64,000 nt of DNA, from positions 16,914 to 80,913 of the forward strand of contig CAZXLD010000018.1 of NCBI GenBank assembly GCA_964641965.1, in the 5' to 3' direction. Below, one piece after another: positions 8,026 through 16,995 of this stretch. The DNA comes from JAJDFU01 sp964641965 (lineage in GTDB: Bacteria; Bacteroidota; Bacteroidia; Chitinophagales; Saprospiraceae). The translations under genes and the position numbers were made by a program. The stretch's first letter is position 1. Each line of letters opens with the position of its first letter. The notes under the pieces were generated by a model that was given only the letters and a program-made list of their open reading frames with translations, was not told where the DNA came from and did not search any database.

Positions 8026-9135
8026 TCAAAGAATTATGTCGTACAATACAATTCTGTGGTTGCCGGTATCGGCTAGTGCCATTCGATTTCCTGCTATGGA
8101 AATGGAAAAGGGCCAATACAAACTACCTTCTGTTGTTTTGATGGTTTCAGGGTTTTCACTTCCGGTTTCAAAATTTTTTTGTCCTACCAAGCCCACGGCT
8201 TCCGGCGCATTTTTATCAGGCTCCCGATCAAACCAAAGCACCCTGGAATTACCCGTATCTGCAACCCATAAACCTGTTTGGAAAAAACAAGTATCATAAC
8301 ACCAGTTGAGGGTATTTGCTTTCGGAAACCATCCAAATTGATTCGCTCCATTCGCCTCCAAATTTGGCTGTCCAAAAATAAAGTGCGCCTTCTCGGAAAG
8401 TGCATCTTTCCAGTGGTTCCAGTACAAGACTCGGTAATATTGAGTATCGGTAATCGCCATTTGCCCTCGAGGACCGATTTTTACGGAATAGGGCCAAATG
8501 GCATCCTGGTGATCATAGTCCCTTTCAGTAAAAGTTGCCTTCCCGATCACCTCATCGGCAGGCTGATTTAACTCAAAAGGGATGTCCTGCCAATACAAGA
8601 TCCGTCTATTGCCGGTGTCAGCTATCCAGAGGGATGTACCGTCTGAGTGCACCCCGTAAGGCCAATACATACTGGATGCAGTTGGGGCACTTCCCAGCCC
8701 TTGTATATTGGGTTCCGATCCTGAAAAATGAGCTTGTCCAAGCACTACGTCCGCAGCCTGCCCGGATTGAGTGGGGAAAGAATGCCAGATCAACACTCTG
8801 TGGTTCCAGGCATCCGCCACGATCAGCTTGGTTCCATCCGACCAGACCCCGGAAGGGTAATGCAGGGTATCAGGACCTGTTTCTCCGCCGCCATTTCGAC
8901 CGGTTTCTTCCGCTGCCTGCTGGCCCAAAATTAAATCAGGGTCTTTCCACTCGCCCTCTGGAATAGTGTTCCAAACAAAAACTCGATTCTGACCGGTATC
9001 TGTTACCATCATTCGGCCCTTACTCAGGCAAACGCCTCTGGGTGCCAGAAAAGGACTCTTCTGCGCCCCCCTGAAAATGAAAGGATCCGAAACCAGGTTC
9101 AACTTATTTATTTGTGAGACTTCTTTTGTCGACAT
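8026..9135 (-). CDS. NHL-repeat beta-propeller protein of the hydrogenase island
   Basis: A 369-residue protein without signal peptide, built from about six NHL-type repeats. The recurrent core is VADTGNxRVLxW / IADTGNRRILYW, alternating with YPSGVWSDGT / YWPYGVHSDGT strings. NHL propellers mediate protein binding. Genes of this kind are found in several [NiFe] hydrogenase loci, but no biochemical role is established. It sits 19 bases after hypE and one base before the nickel permease, so co-expression is nearly certain. A scaffold or maturation role is inference. Confidence 0.88.
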   Translation of the reverse strand: MSTKEVSQINKLNLVSDPFIFRGAQKSPFLAPRGVCLSKGRMMVTDTGQNRVFVWNTIPEGEWKDPDLILGQQAAEETGRNGGGETGPDTLHYPSGVWSDGTKLIVADAWNHRVLIWHSFPTQSGQAADVVLGQAHFSGSEPNIQGLGSAPTASSMYWPYGVHSDGTSLWIADTGNRRILYWQDIPFELNQPADEVIGKATFTERDYDHQDAIWPYSVKIGPRGQMAITDTQYYRVLYWNHWKDALSEKAHFIFGQPNLEANGANQFGWFPKANTLNWCYDTCFFQTGLWVADTGNSRVLWFDREPDKNAPEAVGLVGQKNFETGSENPETIKTTEGSLYWPFSISIAGNRMALADTGNHRIVLYDIIL

Positions 9136-9154
9136 GTACCCAATTCAGTGGCTA

Positions 9155-10231
9155 TTAACAAATCCGAGGCAACTGTTCCCCGACCAACATATTGACAATG
9201 CGCTTGCCTCCGATCGAACTTTGAAGCACTACTTGTCCTGAATGGGTTTCCACAACCTCACCCACAATCGCAGCTTGTTGGGTTTTGGAATTCTTTTTCA
9301 GCGTTTCCAAGGCTAATTCCGCCCCTTCCGCTGAAACTATGGCTAGAAAAACACCTTCGTTGGCCACGTAAAGCGGATCGAGCCCCAATAATTCGCACGC
9401 TCCTTTAACCTGTTCATCCACTGGTAATGCTTTCTGGTTCACCTCGATCCCTAGTTGGGCATCCCTGGCCAGTTCATTCAACACAGTAGCCACTCCACCG
9501 CGAGTTGGGTCCCGCATCAACTTTAAGTGGCTACCCAAAGTCTCCACCAATTCCAAAGCAGGTTCATGCAGGCTCTGTGTATCACTTGCGATATCCGTTT
9601 CAAATTCCAGTCCTTCCCGAACAGACAAAATAGCGATGCCATGTGTGGCCAGGTTACCGCTTACCAATATCCTATCTCCGGATCTTAGGCGATGTATTCC
9701 GAGGTCTGCCTTTGGATGAACTGCACCCACCCCAGTTGTATTGATAAAGATTTTATCTCCTTTACCCTTCTCTACCACTTTGGTATCGCCTGTGACGATT
9801 TCCGCGCCTGCTTGTTCGGAGGCAAATTTAATCCCAACGAGTACCTCCCAGAATTCCTGCATGCTCAACCCTTCCTCCAAGATGAAGCCCAAGGACAAAT
9901 ACATGGGTTTTGCCCCACACATGGCCAGATCATTAACCGTTCCATTTACCGCTAATTCACCAATATTTCCTCCTGGAAAAAAAATGGGAGCGATCACAAA
10001 ACTGTCGGTGGTAAAGGCCGTCGGACCATTCAGCTGTAAAATGGCTCCATCGTGCCGTTCTTGTAAGGCGGGACTTTCAAATAGCTTGAACACCCCGCCG
10101 TCGAGCAATTTATTGGTGAGTAGGCCACCACTTCCGTGCCCCAGTGTGATCAGGTCAAAATCGAGATTTGGCATTGGGCATTGCAGCCGCATGCTTAATG
10201 GTTCTGTAGTTAGTGAGGAGGCTCCATTCAT
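9155..10231 (-). CDS. hypE: Hydrogenase maturation carbamoyl dehydratase HypE
   Basis: A 358-residue member of the PurM/SelD-like family that makes the cyanide ligands of the NiFe centre. HypF carbamoylates its C-terminal cysteine and HypE dehydrates this to a thiocyanate. The C-terminus is PRIC, the required terminal Cys358. The nucleotide-binding N-terminal half is seen in LGHGSGG, FTTDSFV, GDTKVVEKGKGD and the later RDPTRGGVATVLNE. The start overlaps hypD by four bases, indicating translational coupling. The first ~20 residues are less conserved and a start at an internal Met is possible. Confidence 0.97.
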   Translation of the reverse strand: MNGASSLTTEPLSMRLQCPMPNLDFDLITLGHGSGGLLTNKLLDGGVFKLFESPALQERHDGAILQLNGPTAFTTDSFVIAPIFFPGGNIGELAVNGTVNDLAMCGAKPMYLSLGFILEEGLSMQEFWEVLVGIKFASEQAGAEIVTGDTKVVEKGKGDKIFINTTGVGAVHPKADLGIHRLRSGDRILVSGNLATHGIAILSVREGLEFETDIASDTQSLHEPALELVETLGSHLKLMRDPTRGGVATVLNELARDAQLGIEVNQKALPVDEQVKGACELLGLDPLYVANEGVFLAIVSAEGAELALETLKKNSKTQQAAIVGEVVETHSGQVVLQSSIGGKRIVNMLVGEQLPRIC

Positions 10232-11337
10232 TCTGCTACTTCCAGTTTGTTTTCCATCTGATGAAAATGGTAATAGGCGGCACAGGCTCCTTCCGAAGAA
10301 ACCATAGGTGCACCAAGGGGAAACTCAGGTTTACATTTTTTTCCAAATTGAGGGCATTCAAATGGCTTTTTAATCCCCTTTAGTACCTGACCGGCAATGC
10401 ATTCCTCGTTCTCCGGCACCTCTTCCACCTGGATGTCGAATTTTCTTCGGCCGTCGAAAGCAGCCAATGCTTCCCGAACCTCATAGCCGCTTGCCGGGAT
10501 GGTACCAATACCGCGCCATTCCCGGTCCTGAACTTCAAATACACGTTCGATTACCTTTCTAGCGTTTGGGTTTCCCTCCGGATTGACCACACGGGTATAC
10601 TGGTTTTCCAAGCGGGCAGTCCCTCTTTCCAACTGCTGCACACACATTAAAATGCCTTGTAGTAGGTCCACCGGTTCGAAGCCGGTAACTACGATTGGGA
10701 TTTTGTAGGATGCTACCAGGGGGTCGTACTCATCCGTTCCCATTATTGTACATACGTGACCGGCAGCCAGAAAAGCCTGGATATGACTTTCGGGATCATC
10801 CATAACAGCTTGAATAGCCGGCGGTACCAGTACGTGGGAAGCCAGAATGGAATAGTTGGAAAGGCCGGCTCGTTGAGCATGCAGTACGGAAAGGGCATTG
10901 GCAGGAGCAGTAGTTTCGAAGCCTACGGCAAAAAACACCACCTCCCGTTCCGGGTTTTCCTGAGCCAGCTTAACCGCCTCCAGTGGAGAATAGAGGATTC
11001 GAATATCCGCCCCCCCGGCTTTAGCCTCCAGCAGGCTTTTTTGAGAACCCGGCACGCGAAGCATATCCCCAAACGAACATAAAATTACGCCTTCTTCCTC
11101 AGCCAAATAAATCGCCTTGTCAATTAGGTTTAATGGGGTTACGCAAACCGGACATCCTGGACCATGGACCATGGTTATTTCATCCGGTAATAAATCCAGT
11201 AAGCCATTTTTTACCAGACTGTGGGTCTGCCCGCCACAAACTTCCATGACCGTCCATGGTTGGGTTACGGTATGTCGAATGGATTCCAGGTACTGCTCTA
11301 CTACTTGAGGGTCTCTATATTCCGATAAGTACTTCAT
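10228..11337 (-). CDS. hypD: Hydrogenase maturation scaffold HypD
   Basis: A 369-residue iron-sulfur protein on which, together with HypC, the Fe(CN)2CO group is assembled. The redox and iron-binding motifs are CGGQTH (Cys34) and GPGCPVCV (Cys62, Cys65). VGFETTAP lies mid-protein. The C-terminal cysteines (CIAG, FECPQFGKKC, GACAAYY) supply the 4Fe-4S cluster. Length is normal for the family. It lies 7 bases after hypC and overlaps hypE by four bases, in the order hypF-hypC-hypD-hypE seen in many genomes. Confidence 0.98.
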   Translation of the reverse strand: MKYLSEYRDPQVVEQYLESIRHTVTQPWTVMEVCGGQTHSLVKNGLLDLLPDEITMVHGPGCPVCVTPLNLIDKAIYLAEEEGVILCSFGDMLRVPGSQKSLLEAKAGGADIRILYSPLEAVKLAQENPEREVVFFAVGFETTAPANALSVLHAQRAGLSNYSILASHVLVPPAIQAVMDDPESHIQAFLAAGHVCTIMGTDEYDPLVASYKIPIVVTGFEPVDLLQGILMCVQQLERGTARLENQYTRVVNPEGNPNARKVIERVFEVQDREWRGIGTIPASGYEVREALAAFDGRRKFDIQVEEVPENEECIAGQVLKGIKKPFECPQFGKKCKPEFPLGAPMVSSEGACAAYYHFHQMENKLEVAE

Positions 11338-11344
11338 GGTTGGC

Positions 11345-11635
11345 TTAGCTTTTTGCGACTGTGTCTTTTTTAGGCAGATAGTCGTTGATCTCTTTCAACT
11401 CATCCAATTCACCGATCTCTTTCAGATAGGTAAATGTTCGTTCCGCTTCTTGCTCGTCGACCACGCTGATGGCTACGCCTACATGGACTAAGACGTAGTC
11501 GCCGATCCGAGCCTGGGGAACCATCTCTAGGCTTGCCTCTTTTATAATGCCCCCAAAATTCACTTTGGCCATTCGAACCTGACCATCGTAGCGGTGCTCA
11601 ATGTTTTTAATCTTTCCCGGAATAGCTAAGCACAT
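11345..11635 (-). CDS. hypC: Hydrogenase maturation chaperone HypC
   Basis: A 96-residue HypC/HybG chaperone. The start is fixed by the invariant N-terminus MCLAIPGKI, because Cys2 must be near-terminal to hold the Fe(CN)2CO unit and dock to HypD and the large subunit precursor. The frame is open further upstream but that part is not HypC. The start overlaps the hypF 3' end by 29 bases. The GDYVLVHVGVAI strand is typical. The acidic/helical C-terminal extension is slightly longer than in E. coli HypC. Confidence 0.95.
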   Translation of the reverse strand: MCLAIPGKIKNIEHRYDGQVRMAKVNFGGIIKEASLEMVPQARIGDYVLVHVGVAISVVDEQEAERTFTYLKEIGELDELKEINDYLPKKDTVAKS

Positions 11636-13955
11636 GTTGTTCTTGAGTTTTAAAAGTCTGATTTTGTTGAATGCACCAATGAGCCAATTGCCCAAACGAA
11701 ATATTCTCATCGTTAGGGGATAGCTGTTGGTGAAAGAAGAGCTGAAAACGATCACCCCAACGTTGTTGGAGTGCCTCCATCAGTACTGTATTTTGAAATA
11801 CCCCTCCGCTAAAGGCTATCTTTTCATACCCGGATGCCAATGCCACTCGTCCAGGCCATTCGGCTAGCGTTAGGTGGAATCGAAAGGCGATTTCCGCTCG
11901 GTCCATACCTTTTTCAAGGGCATTCAAAATGGCTTGCCCTAGCTGGCGCGTAGGGAAATAGACCATTGCTTTAGAGTCCCAGCCCAATTCAAAAGGTCGA
12001 TATTTAGGGGTATGGGCTAATGCAAATCGCCTAGCCTCCTGTTCGAGAAAGATAGCAGCCTGACCTTCGTATTCCATTCGCTCACAAAGCCCAAGCAGAC
12101 TAGCCACCGCGTCAAATAATCGCCCCACACTGGTTGTTTGCAACTGTTGTTCCCGATCGAGCAGACGTCGATACAAACTCCATTCTTGATCTGAAAATTG
12201 GTTTTTCAGCCTTTGGGCAGATCCTGGAATCAGGCTGCCAAGGGCCAGTGCAGCAATGCGTGGCTCCCGGGCCATCTTGTCGCCCAACAGTAGGGGAAAT
12301 GGTTCGATATGACCGATTCGATCAATAGATCCATTTTGATAGCTAAAACACTCGCCGCCCCAAACCTCTCTGTCGGTGCCGAGTCCAGTACCATCCCAAA
12401 TCATTCCAAGTACTGGCTTTTCACTTTCCACCAATGCATGTTCAGCGAGAATCGCAGCAAAATGAGCTTCGTGGTGTTGTATCTCCACCAGAGGAACTTC
12501 CAGTTGATCAGCCAGCTTTTTTCCAAACTGGGTAGACAAATAAGCTGGGTGCAGGTCGACGAGTATACGATCGGGAGTAGCCTGCAGAACCCCTTGTAAA
12601 TGGTCGACTACTTGTTGAAAATGGCAAAATGTGTTGTAGCCCTCCAGGTTTCCCAGGTATTGACTTACAAACGTATTCCGATTATGCAGAAGCGATACCG
12701 TACTTTTCAACAGTGCACCACAAGCCAGTTGAGTTTCTGAAGACCAAGGCAAATCATGAACTATCAAGGTTGGAGCATAGCCTCTTGATCGCCTTAATAA
12801 CAGAGGTTCTCCATTTTTGGTAAAACGAACTACGCTATCGTCTTGCGGAATGGTTATCTCCCGGTTATTGCTTAATACGAAAATCCCTTTGGTCAAGAAC
12901 TGATTTAGAGCCTCCTCGTCCTTGAACACGATAGGATCTCCACTCACATTTCCACTGGTTGCAACGATTGGCCTATCCCATTGCTTTAATAATAATTCAT
13001 ACAGCGGTGTATAAGGTAACATGGCACCGATTTCATCCAAATCAGGAGCAATTTGTACCCAGGCAAGCGGGTTACCAGATGGATTTTTACGTCGGAAGAT
13101 TCCAATTGGTGCAGCAGGGGAGCCAAGTACTTTCTTTTGGTCAGCGGAAAGCTGGGCATCATTTTCCAAGCTCTTCAAGTCCGGGTACATAAGGGCAAAA
13201 GGCTTGGCCGGTCGATCTTTAAGCCGCCGCAGGCGCTGCAAAGCAGTTGGGGAAGCAGCATCACAAGTAAGCAAATACCCCCCGATCCCTTTTATGGCTA
13301 CTACACCTCCTGTTTCCCAGATCTCAAGCACTTTTACCAATTGATCGGTATCAAGTGGATACGGATCAACCCCATTAGGACAGTGCATTGTCATGGTAAT
13401 TCCACATGAAGGACAGGAGTTGGTTTGCGAAAAATGCCGCCGATCTAATGGGTTCTGATATTCAGCCCTACAGGAAGGGCACATGTCAAAAGGATCCATA
13501 CTGGTTTTATCCCGATCATAGGGCAAAGCCGAAATGATCGAGTAGCGTGGACCACAACGCGTACAGGTAGTAAAAGCATAACCGCGCCTCCGGTTACCTT
13601 CCTCCGATAGTTCCTTTCGGCAAGCATCACAAAGGCCAAAATCGGGACTTAAGAGTAAGCTGCCCGTTCCTTGATCGGAGCTTTGCACGATTTGAAAGGA
13701 GGAAAAGGGTTTCGACCCTGAAGGTCGTTTGCGACAACTATGGTTGGTAATATGTGCCAGAATGGGTGCAAGATCCACACAGTCTTTATAGAAATATTGA
13801 GCAACAGCTTCTTCTGCCTCAAATTCGATCTGCACGCCTTCCAGCGTATTACTAACCCATCCATTTAACCCATATTGTTGGGCTAAACCAAAAACAAAAG
13901 GCCGAAATCCAACCCCTTGTACCTGACCTTGAATATGAATGCGCCACCGGTTCAC
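11607..13955 (-). CDS. hypF: Carbamoyltransferase HypF
   Basis: A 782-residue enzyme that transfers the carbamoyl group from carbamoyl phosphate, via carbamoyl-adenylate, to HypE. Domains in order: acylphosphatase-like (residues 1-90, GQVQGVGFRPFV), two C4 zinc-finger-like units (Cys109/112/131/134 and Cys159/162/181/184), a YrdC-like domain (~200-390, KGIGGYLLTCDA), and a Kae1-like domain (~400-750, with HHEAHFAA and WDGTGLG). All expected motifs are intact. It overlaps hypB by four bases and hypC by 29, so it is co-translated in the hypBFCDE block. Confidence 0.97.
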   Translation of the reverse strand: MNRWRIHIQGQVQGVGFRPFVFGLAQQYGLNGWVSNTLEGVQIEFEAEEAVAQYFYKDCVDLAPILAHITNHSCRKRPSGSKPFSSFQIVQSSDQGTGSLLLSPDFGLCDACRKELSEEGNRRRGYAFTTCTRCGPRYSIISALPYDRDKTSMDPFDMCPSCRAEYQNPLDRRHFSQTNSCPSCGITMTMHCPNGVDPYPLDTDQLVKVLEIWETGGVVAIKGIGGYLLTCDAASPTALQRLRRLKDRPAKPFALMYPDLKSLENDAQLSADQKKVLGSPAAPIGIFRRKNPSGNPLAWVQIAPDLDEIGAMLPYTPLYELLLKQWDRPIVATSGNVSGDPIVFKDEEALNQFLTKGIFVLSNNREITIPQDDSVVRFTKNGEPLLLRRSRGYAPTLIVHDLPWSSETQLACGALLKSTVSLLHNRNTFVSQYLGNLEGYNTFCHFQQVVDHLQGVLQATPDRILVDLHPAYLSTQFGKKLADQLEVPLVEIQHHEAHFAAILAEHALVESEKPVLGMIWDGTGLGTDREVWGGECFSYQNGSIDRIGHIEPFPLLLGDKMAREPRIAALALGSLIPGSAQRLKNQFSDQEWSLYRRLLDREQQLQTTSVGRLFDAVASLLGLCERMEYEGQAAIFLEQEARRFALAHTPKYRPFELGWDSKAMVYFPTRQLGQAILNALEKGMDRAEIAFRFHLTLAEWPGRVALASGYEKIAFSGGVFQNTVLMEALQQRWGDRFQLFFHQQLSPNDENISFGQLAHWCIQQNQTFKTQEQHVLSYSGKD

Positions 13956-14677
13956 CCCTGGGCGGATTGTAAGACGCCTGCAGCTTTTTTTGCTTCAACT
14001 TTTTCCAGGATCCATTCGCACCAGGCGTCCAATCCCACTCCGGATGTGCTTGAAACTTGGAGGACCTCCAGATCGGGGTTTACCTCCCGTGCATCTTTTG
14101 TTACGGCCTCTACCGAAAAAGGAAGGTGGGGCAGTAAATCCGCTTTGGAAATCAACATTAATTCACTCGTGAGAAACATCCGTGGATATTTCTTTGGCTT
14201 ATCATCGCCTTCTGTGGTGGCAATCAAAGTAACGCGATAATCTTCGCCCAGATCAAAAGAAGCGGGGCACACCAGGTTTCCTACGTTCTCTACGATCAAT
14301 AGATCGGTGGATTCTAATTCGAGGGTATCTAAAGCCTGCCAGACCATCTGCGCTTCCAGGTGGCATATACCTCCGGTTACGATTTGCATAGCTTCAATCC
14401 CGGTTTCGCGAATTCGATCGGCATCCCGCTCCGTTTCGAGATCCCCTACCAGTACTTTCATCTGTACTTTCCCGGATAGCCGTTTAGCGGTCTCCTGGAG
14501 CAAGGTCGTTTTTCCACTTCCTGCAGAAGAGGTAATATTCAACATTAGGATATTCCGCTTAGCCATCTCCTTGCGTATGGATTCAGCTACAAAGTCATTG
14601 GCTTTGAGCAAATGCATGGTGGTATTATCGCAGGTAATGGTACCTCGAGCAGTACGCGAAGATTTCTGGACCTTCAT
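13952..14677 (-). CDS. hypB: Hydrogenase nickel-incorporation GTPase HypB
   Basis: A 241-residue SIMIBI GTPase that works with HypA to insert nickel into the large subunit. The P-loop is SAGSGKTT (residues 51-58). The interface metal site is the Cys-His pair in TGGICHLEA (Cys105, His106), followed by ENVGNLVCP and the NKxD-equivalent SKADL. There is no N-terminal poly-His nickel store. The gene is preceded by about 100 bases containing two inverted repeats, one shared with the hupS upstream region, so a promoter for hypBFCDE may start here. Confidence 0.97.
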   Translation of the reverse strand: MKVQKSSRTARGTITCDNTTMHLLKANDFVAESIRKEMAKRNILMLNITSSAGSGKTTLLQETAKRLSGKVQMKVLVGDLETERDADRIRETGIEAMQIVTGGICHLEAQMVWQALDTLELESTDLLIVENVGNLVCPASFDLGEDYRVTLIATTEGDDKPKKYPRMFLTSELMLISKADLLPHLPFSVEAVTKDAREVNPDLEVLQVSSTSGVGLDAWCEWILEKVEAKKAAGVLQSAQG

Positions 14678-14700
14678 CTTGGGAGGAATGTTTTTTGTTT

Positions 14701-14737
14701 GTTTATCTTTTACAATAAGAAATATAGAAAGATAAAC
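14701..14737. promoter_or_regulatory. Inverted repeat upstream of hypB
   Basis: Perfect 10-base arms GTTTATCTTT (14701-14710) and AAAGATAAAC (14728-14737) are separated by 17 A/T-rich bases, 24 bases upstream of the hypB start codon. It could be an operator, an mRNA leader hairpin, or a terminator remnant. No function is proven by sequence. Confidence 0.5.
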
Positions 14738-14760
14738 TTACAACACATAGAAAATGAACA

Positions 14761-14782
14761 CTTTAGAAAACATTTTCTAAAG
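14761..14782. promoter_or_regulatory. Palindromic operator candidate TAGAAAA-N2-TTTTCTA (hypA/hypB)
   Basis: A perfect palindrome with 10-base arms (CTTTAGAAAA and TTTTCTAAAG) around CA overlaps the hypA stop codon, 84 bases upstream of hypB. Its 16-base core TAGAAAA-CA-TTTTCTA matches the core at 20628-20643 upstream of hupS except for the two central bases. I read it as a shared regulator site, most simply for the TetR protein at 20689. A hypA mRNA-end hairpin is the alternative. Confidence 0.6.
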
Positions 14783-15142
14783 TTGAATTGCAGATGGCTC
14801 TGCAAAATGAACTCGATGGATCAGTAATTCAGTTCCTGCAACCACATTGTTGTTGGGCAGGCCACAACCAGCACAAACAAATCGATATTGTGTAATAGGT
14901 GAACGTTTTTGACAGTCTTCACAATAGACTTCCACCGGTATGGTTTCGATCACCAGTTTTACCCCAATCAATTTACCTTCCGCTTCCTGAACGGCAGAAA
15001 ACGCATTATCCATCAAAAGGGGTTCTACATTGGAAAGTAACCCTACCTGCAGGTCGATCTGTTCCAACCGCTTCAACTCCTCCGGTGAAAATTCGGATTC
15101 CAAAGTGGCAACTATATTCCGAACCAAGGAAATTTCGTGCAT
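14777..15142 (-). CDS. hypA: Hydrogenase nickel metallochaperone HypA
   Basis: A 121-residue nickel-delivery protein. It starts with the invariant MHE, in which His2 is the nickel ligand. The structural zinc site has Cys74/Cys77 (CEDC) and Cys90/Cys93 (CAGC). It delivers nickel with HypB to the large-subunit precursor. It lies four bases after the TPR gene, so it is part of the hupSL-proximal unit rather than of hypBFCDE, which follows after a ~100-base gap. The stop codon lies inside a palindrome. Confidence 0.97.
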   Translation of the reverse strand: MHEISLVRNIVATLESEFSPEELKRLEQIDLQVGLLSNVEPLLMDNAFSAVQEAEGKLIGVKLVIETIPVEVYCEDCQKRSPITQYRFVCAGCGLPNNNVVAGTELLIHRVHFAEPSAIQL

Positions 15143-15146
15143 CGGG

Positions 15147-16667
15147 TCAAGTATTATTTACAAGCGACTTTAACTGTGCCAGTTGATGGAGGTGATTATC
15201 TGCTTCGGCTATCAATTCCGGATCTTTTACCAGGGTTTTCACTTCATTAGCTTTTGCTATCATCTCAGTAAAACGTTGCTCATTAAAGGATTCGTCCGAA
15301 TTTCCAACATTCCAGGAGGCTTCCAAGAAATTGAGCAAGGTAATGGCACGTTCGTAAGGGTGTTCCTCCTGGCGCACATCCAAGGCTTCCTGATAATAGA
15401 ACAAGGCTTTTTCGTAGTTGTCCGAATGGATGGAGGGCGGAAACCGGGATAGGGCATTCCCATAGTTGGAACAAATCCGGGCATAAATCAGGGGATGCGC
15501 CGTTTTGGTGTAGTAGTTGAGTGCTTCTTGGAAGGAAGAAGCTGAAACCCCTGCCCAAATACCTCTTTTTTTATTTTCTGCAGGTAATTCGGCATACAAC
15601 ACGCCCAAGCGGTGGTGTATTTCCGCAAACACATCGGGTCGAGAATCCTTTCGAAAAAAGTGTAATGCTTCCTGAAAAGCCTTAATTGAGGCCTGAAAAA
15701 ACTGGGGATTCCCGGCTTGTCCCCAAGTATAGAGAAGGGTCCCTTTCTTGATTTGGGCGTCTGCAAGCAGTTCTTCTAAGCCCTCCTCACTAAAAAAGGT
15801 GATTGCTTTATTGATATATCCCAAGGCCTCTGAGAAGCTTTCCTCTATACTGGCTATTTGAGTGGCATCAGACAACAACAGACCAGCCTCTACTTTTCGC
15901 CCTCCCTGCTCAAAATAAGTCAGTGCATCCCAAAGGTGCGATTTTAGTTGATTGACCAATTGAGTATCCAGTGGGGCCTGAACGAAAGCCATGAGTATTC
16001 GGCTCAAATCTGCCTTCAAAGCCATTCGAATAGCTTCCGGGAACTCGATTTCAACCAAAGGCTCGATAAGCGTCCTCGCCTCCACCGATTGGTTTAAGTC
16101 ACCCAGTAAGATAGCCATTTGCCGAGCTGTGTACGCTTTCCACAGATCGTTAGGTGCCTCCTCCAAAGCCTTGCGATACGCACGTTTGACCTGATTTTCC
16201 GTTACGCCCTCGGAGAGGATACCATAATGCATCAGGATCGCTCGATTGTGGAGGGCACGGTATTGATCGAAGGGAGGCAAATCGGATGTACCATTTCTGT
16301 TTGGAATGGAAACGGGTAGTCCTTGTGTTAAAGCAACCAGGTTATGCAAATCCAGCCTTAATTCAGAAGTAGTATCCAGATGGGTGAATGCCTCTTCATG
16401 GCCTCCCAATAAAAAATAGATCAGACTAATCGCATTGGATTCATTGAAAGGTAAATCCTGAGGTAAGAGATAAGGCGGCATATTTGACCCCCAATCCACC
16501 CCTGTTAAAAGTTGGCTGGACTGTACCATTAAAGAGGGGAATGAAAGAACCGAAGGACGTTTTTCCAAAGGTTCAACATGCAGCAGTTCAAACAATCTGG
16601 GGTCTGCTTTTTGTACCCAGTCTTCTATTTTTTTCCTTGATTCAGTTGTTGCAAATATGGAAAGCAT
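15147..16667 (-). CDS. TPR protein of the hydrogenase island
   Basis: A 506-residue soluble protein with no signal peptide. The second half consists of TPR-like helical repeats (for example LGYINKAITFFSEEG, YYQEALDVRQEEHP, FQEALNYYTKTAHP). The N-terminal ~150 residues are distinct. Large TPR proteins accompany group 2a-type hydrogenases in several lineages, but their biochemical role is not established. A chaperone or assembly-scaffold function for the hydrogenase is inferred from position between the subunit genes and hypA. It overlaps the preceding small gene by 26 bases and ends four bases before hypA. Confidence 0.85.
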   Translation of the reverse strand: MLSIFATTESRKKIEDWVQKADPRLFELLHVEPLEKRPSVLSFPSLMVQSSQLLTGVDWGSNMPPYLLPQDLPFNESNAISLIYFLLGGHEEAFTHLDTTSELRLDLHNLVALTQGLPVSIPNRNGTSDLPPFDQYRALHNRAILMHYGILSEGVTENQVKRAYRKALEEAPNDLWKAYTARQMAILLGDLNQSVEARTLIEPLVEIEFPEAIRMALKADLSRILMAFVQAPLDTQLVNQLKSHLWDALTYFEQGGRKVEAGLLLSDATQIASIEESFSEALGYINKAITFFSEEGLEELLADAQIKKGTLLYTWGQAGNPQFFQASIKAFQEALHFFRKDSRPDVFAEIHHRLGVLYAELPAENKKRGIWAGVSASSFQEALNYYTKTAHPLIYARICSNYGNALSRFPPSIHSDNYEKALFYYQEALDVRQEEHPYERAITLLNFLEASWNVGNSDESFNEQRFTEMIAKANEVKTLVKDPELIAEADNHLHQLAQLKSLVNNT

Positions 16668-16995
16668 CTTTTCTTCCTTTTAAGGTTCCTCTGGCGTCCT
16701 TTCGAATACCTCGTTGCATAATCTGGGCATAGGTAAGCGCTTTTTTCTCCGAGGGATATGCATCAATGTAGCGACAAAGGAATTGCATTGAATTTCGCAG
16801 ATCGATGAATACCATACTGAGATGCCATTGGCTTCTATACAAGCGCAAATAATAACGCACTTCCGAATTGACCAGCCAACCGTCATCTTTTAACCACTCC
16901 AGATCCTCGGGCATACCTGCTTTTTCCGGAGAAGGGAATTGGGGAATATCGTCTGAGACATAAATCATGAAAGCTGGAAGAAATGACTTAGCCAA
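16642..16995 (-). CDS. Small hydrogenase-island protein of unknown function (117 aa)
   Basis: A 117-residue soluble protein rich in aromatic and charged residues (SEVRYYLRLYRSQWHLSMVF, a helical CRYIDAYPSEKKALTYAQ stretch, a basic C-terminus). No cysteine motif suggests a cofactor. I do not recognise a family. It overlaps both neighbours (8 bases with the upstream gene, 26 with the TPR gene), so it is translationally embedded in the hydrogenase unit. A dedicated accessory role is inferred from this context only. Confidence 0.75.
   Translation of the reverse strand: MAKSFLPAFMIYVSDDIPQFPSPEKAGMPEDLEWLKDDGWLVNSEVRYYLRLYRSQWHLSMVFIDLRNSMQFLCRYIDAYPSEKKALTYAQIMQRGIRKDARGTLKGRKDAFHICNN

Noticed and set aside
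11636..11755. N-terminal extension of HypC
   Set aside because: HypC requires Met-Cys at its N-terminus; the extra frame is antisense-free read-through over hypF sequence.
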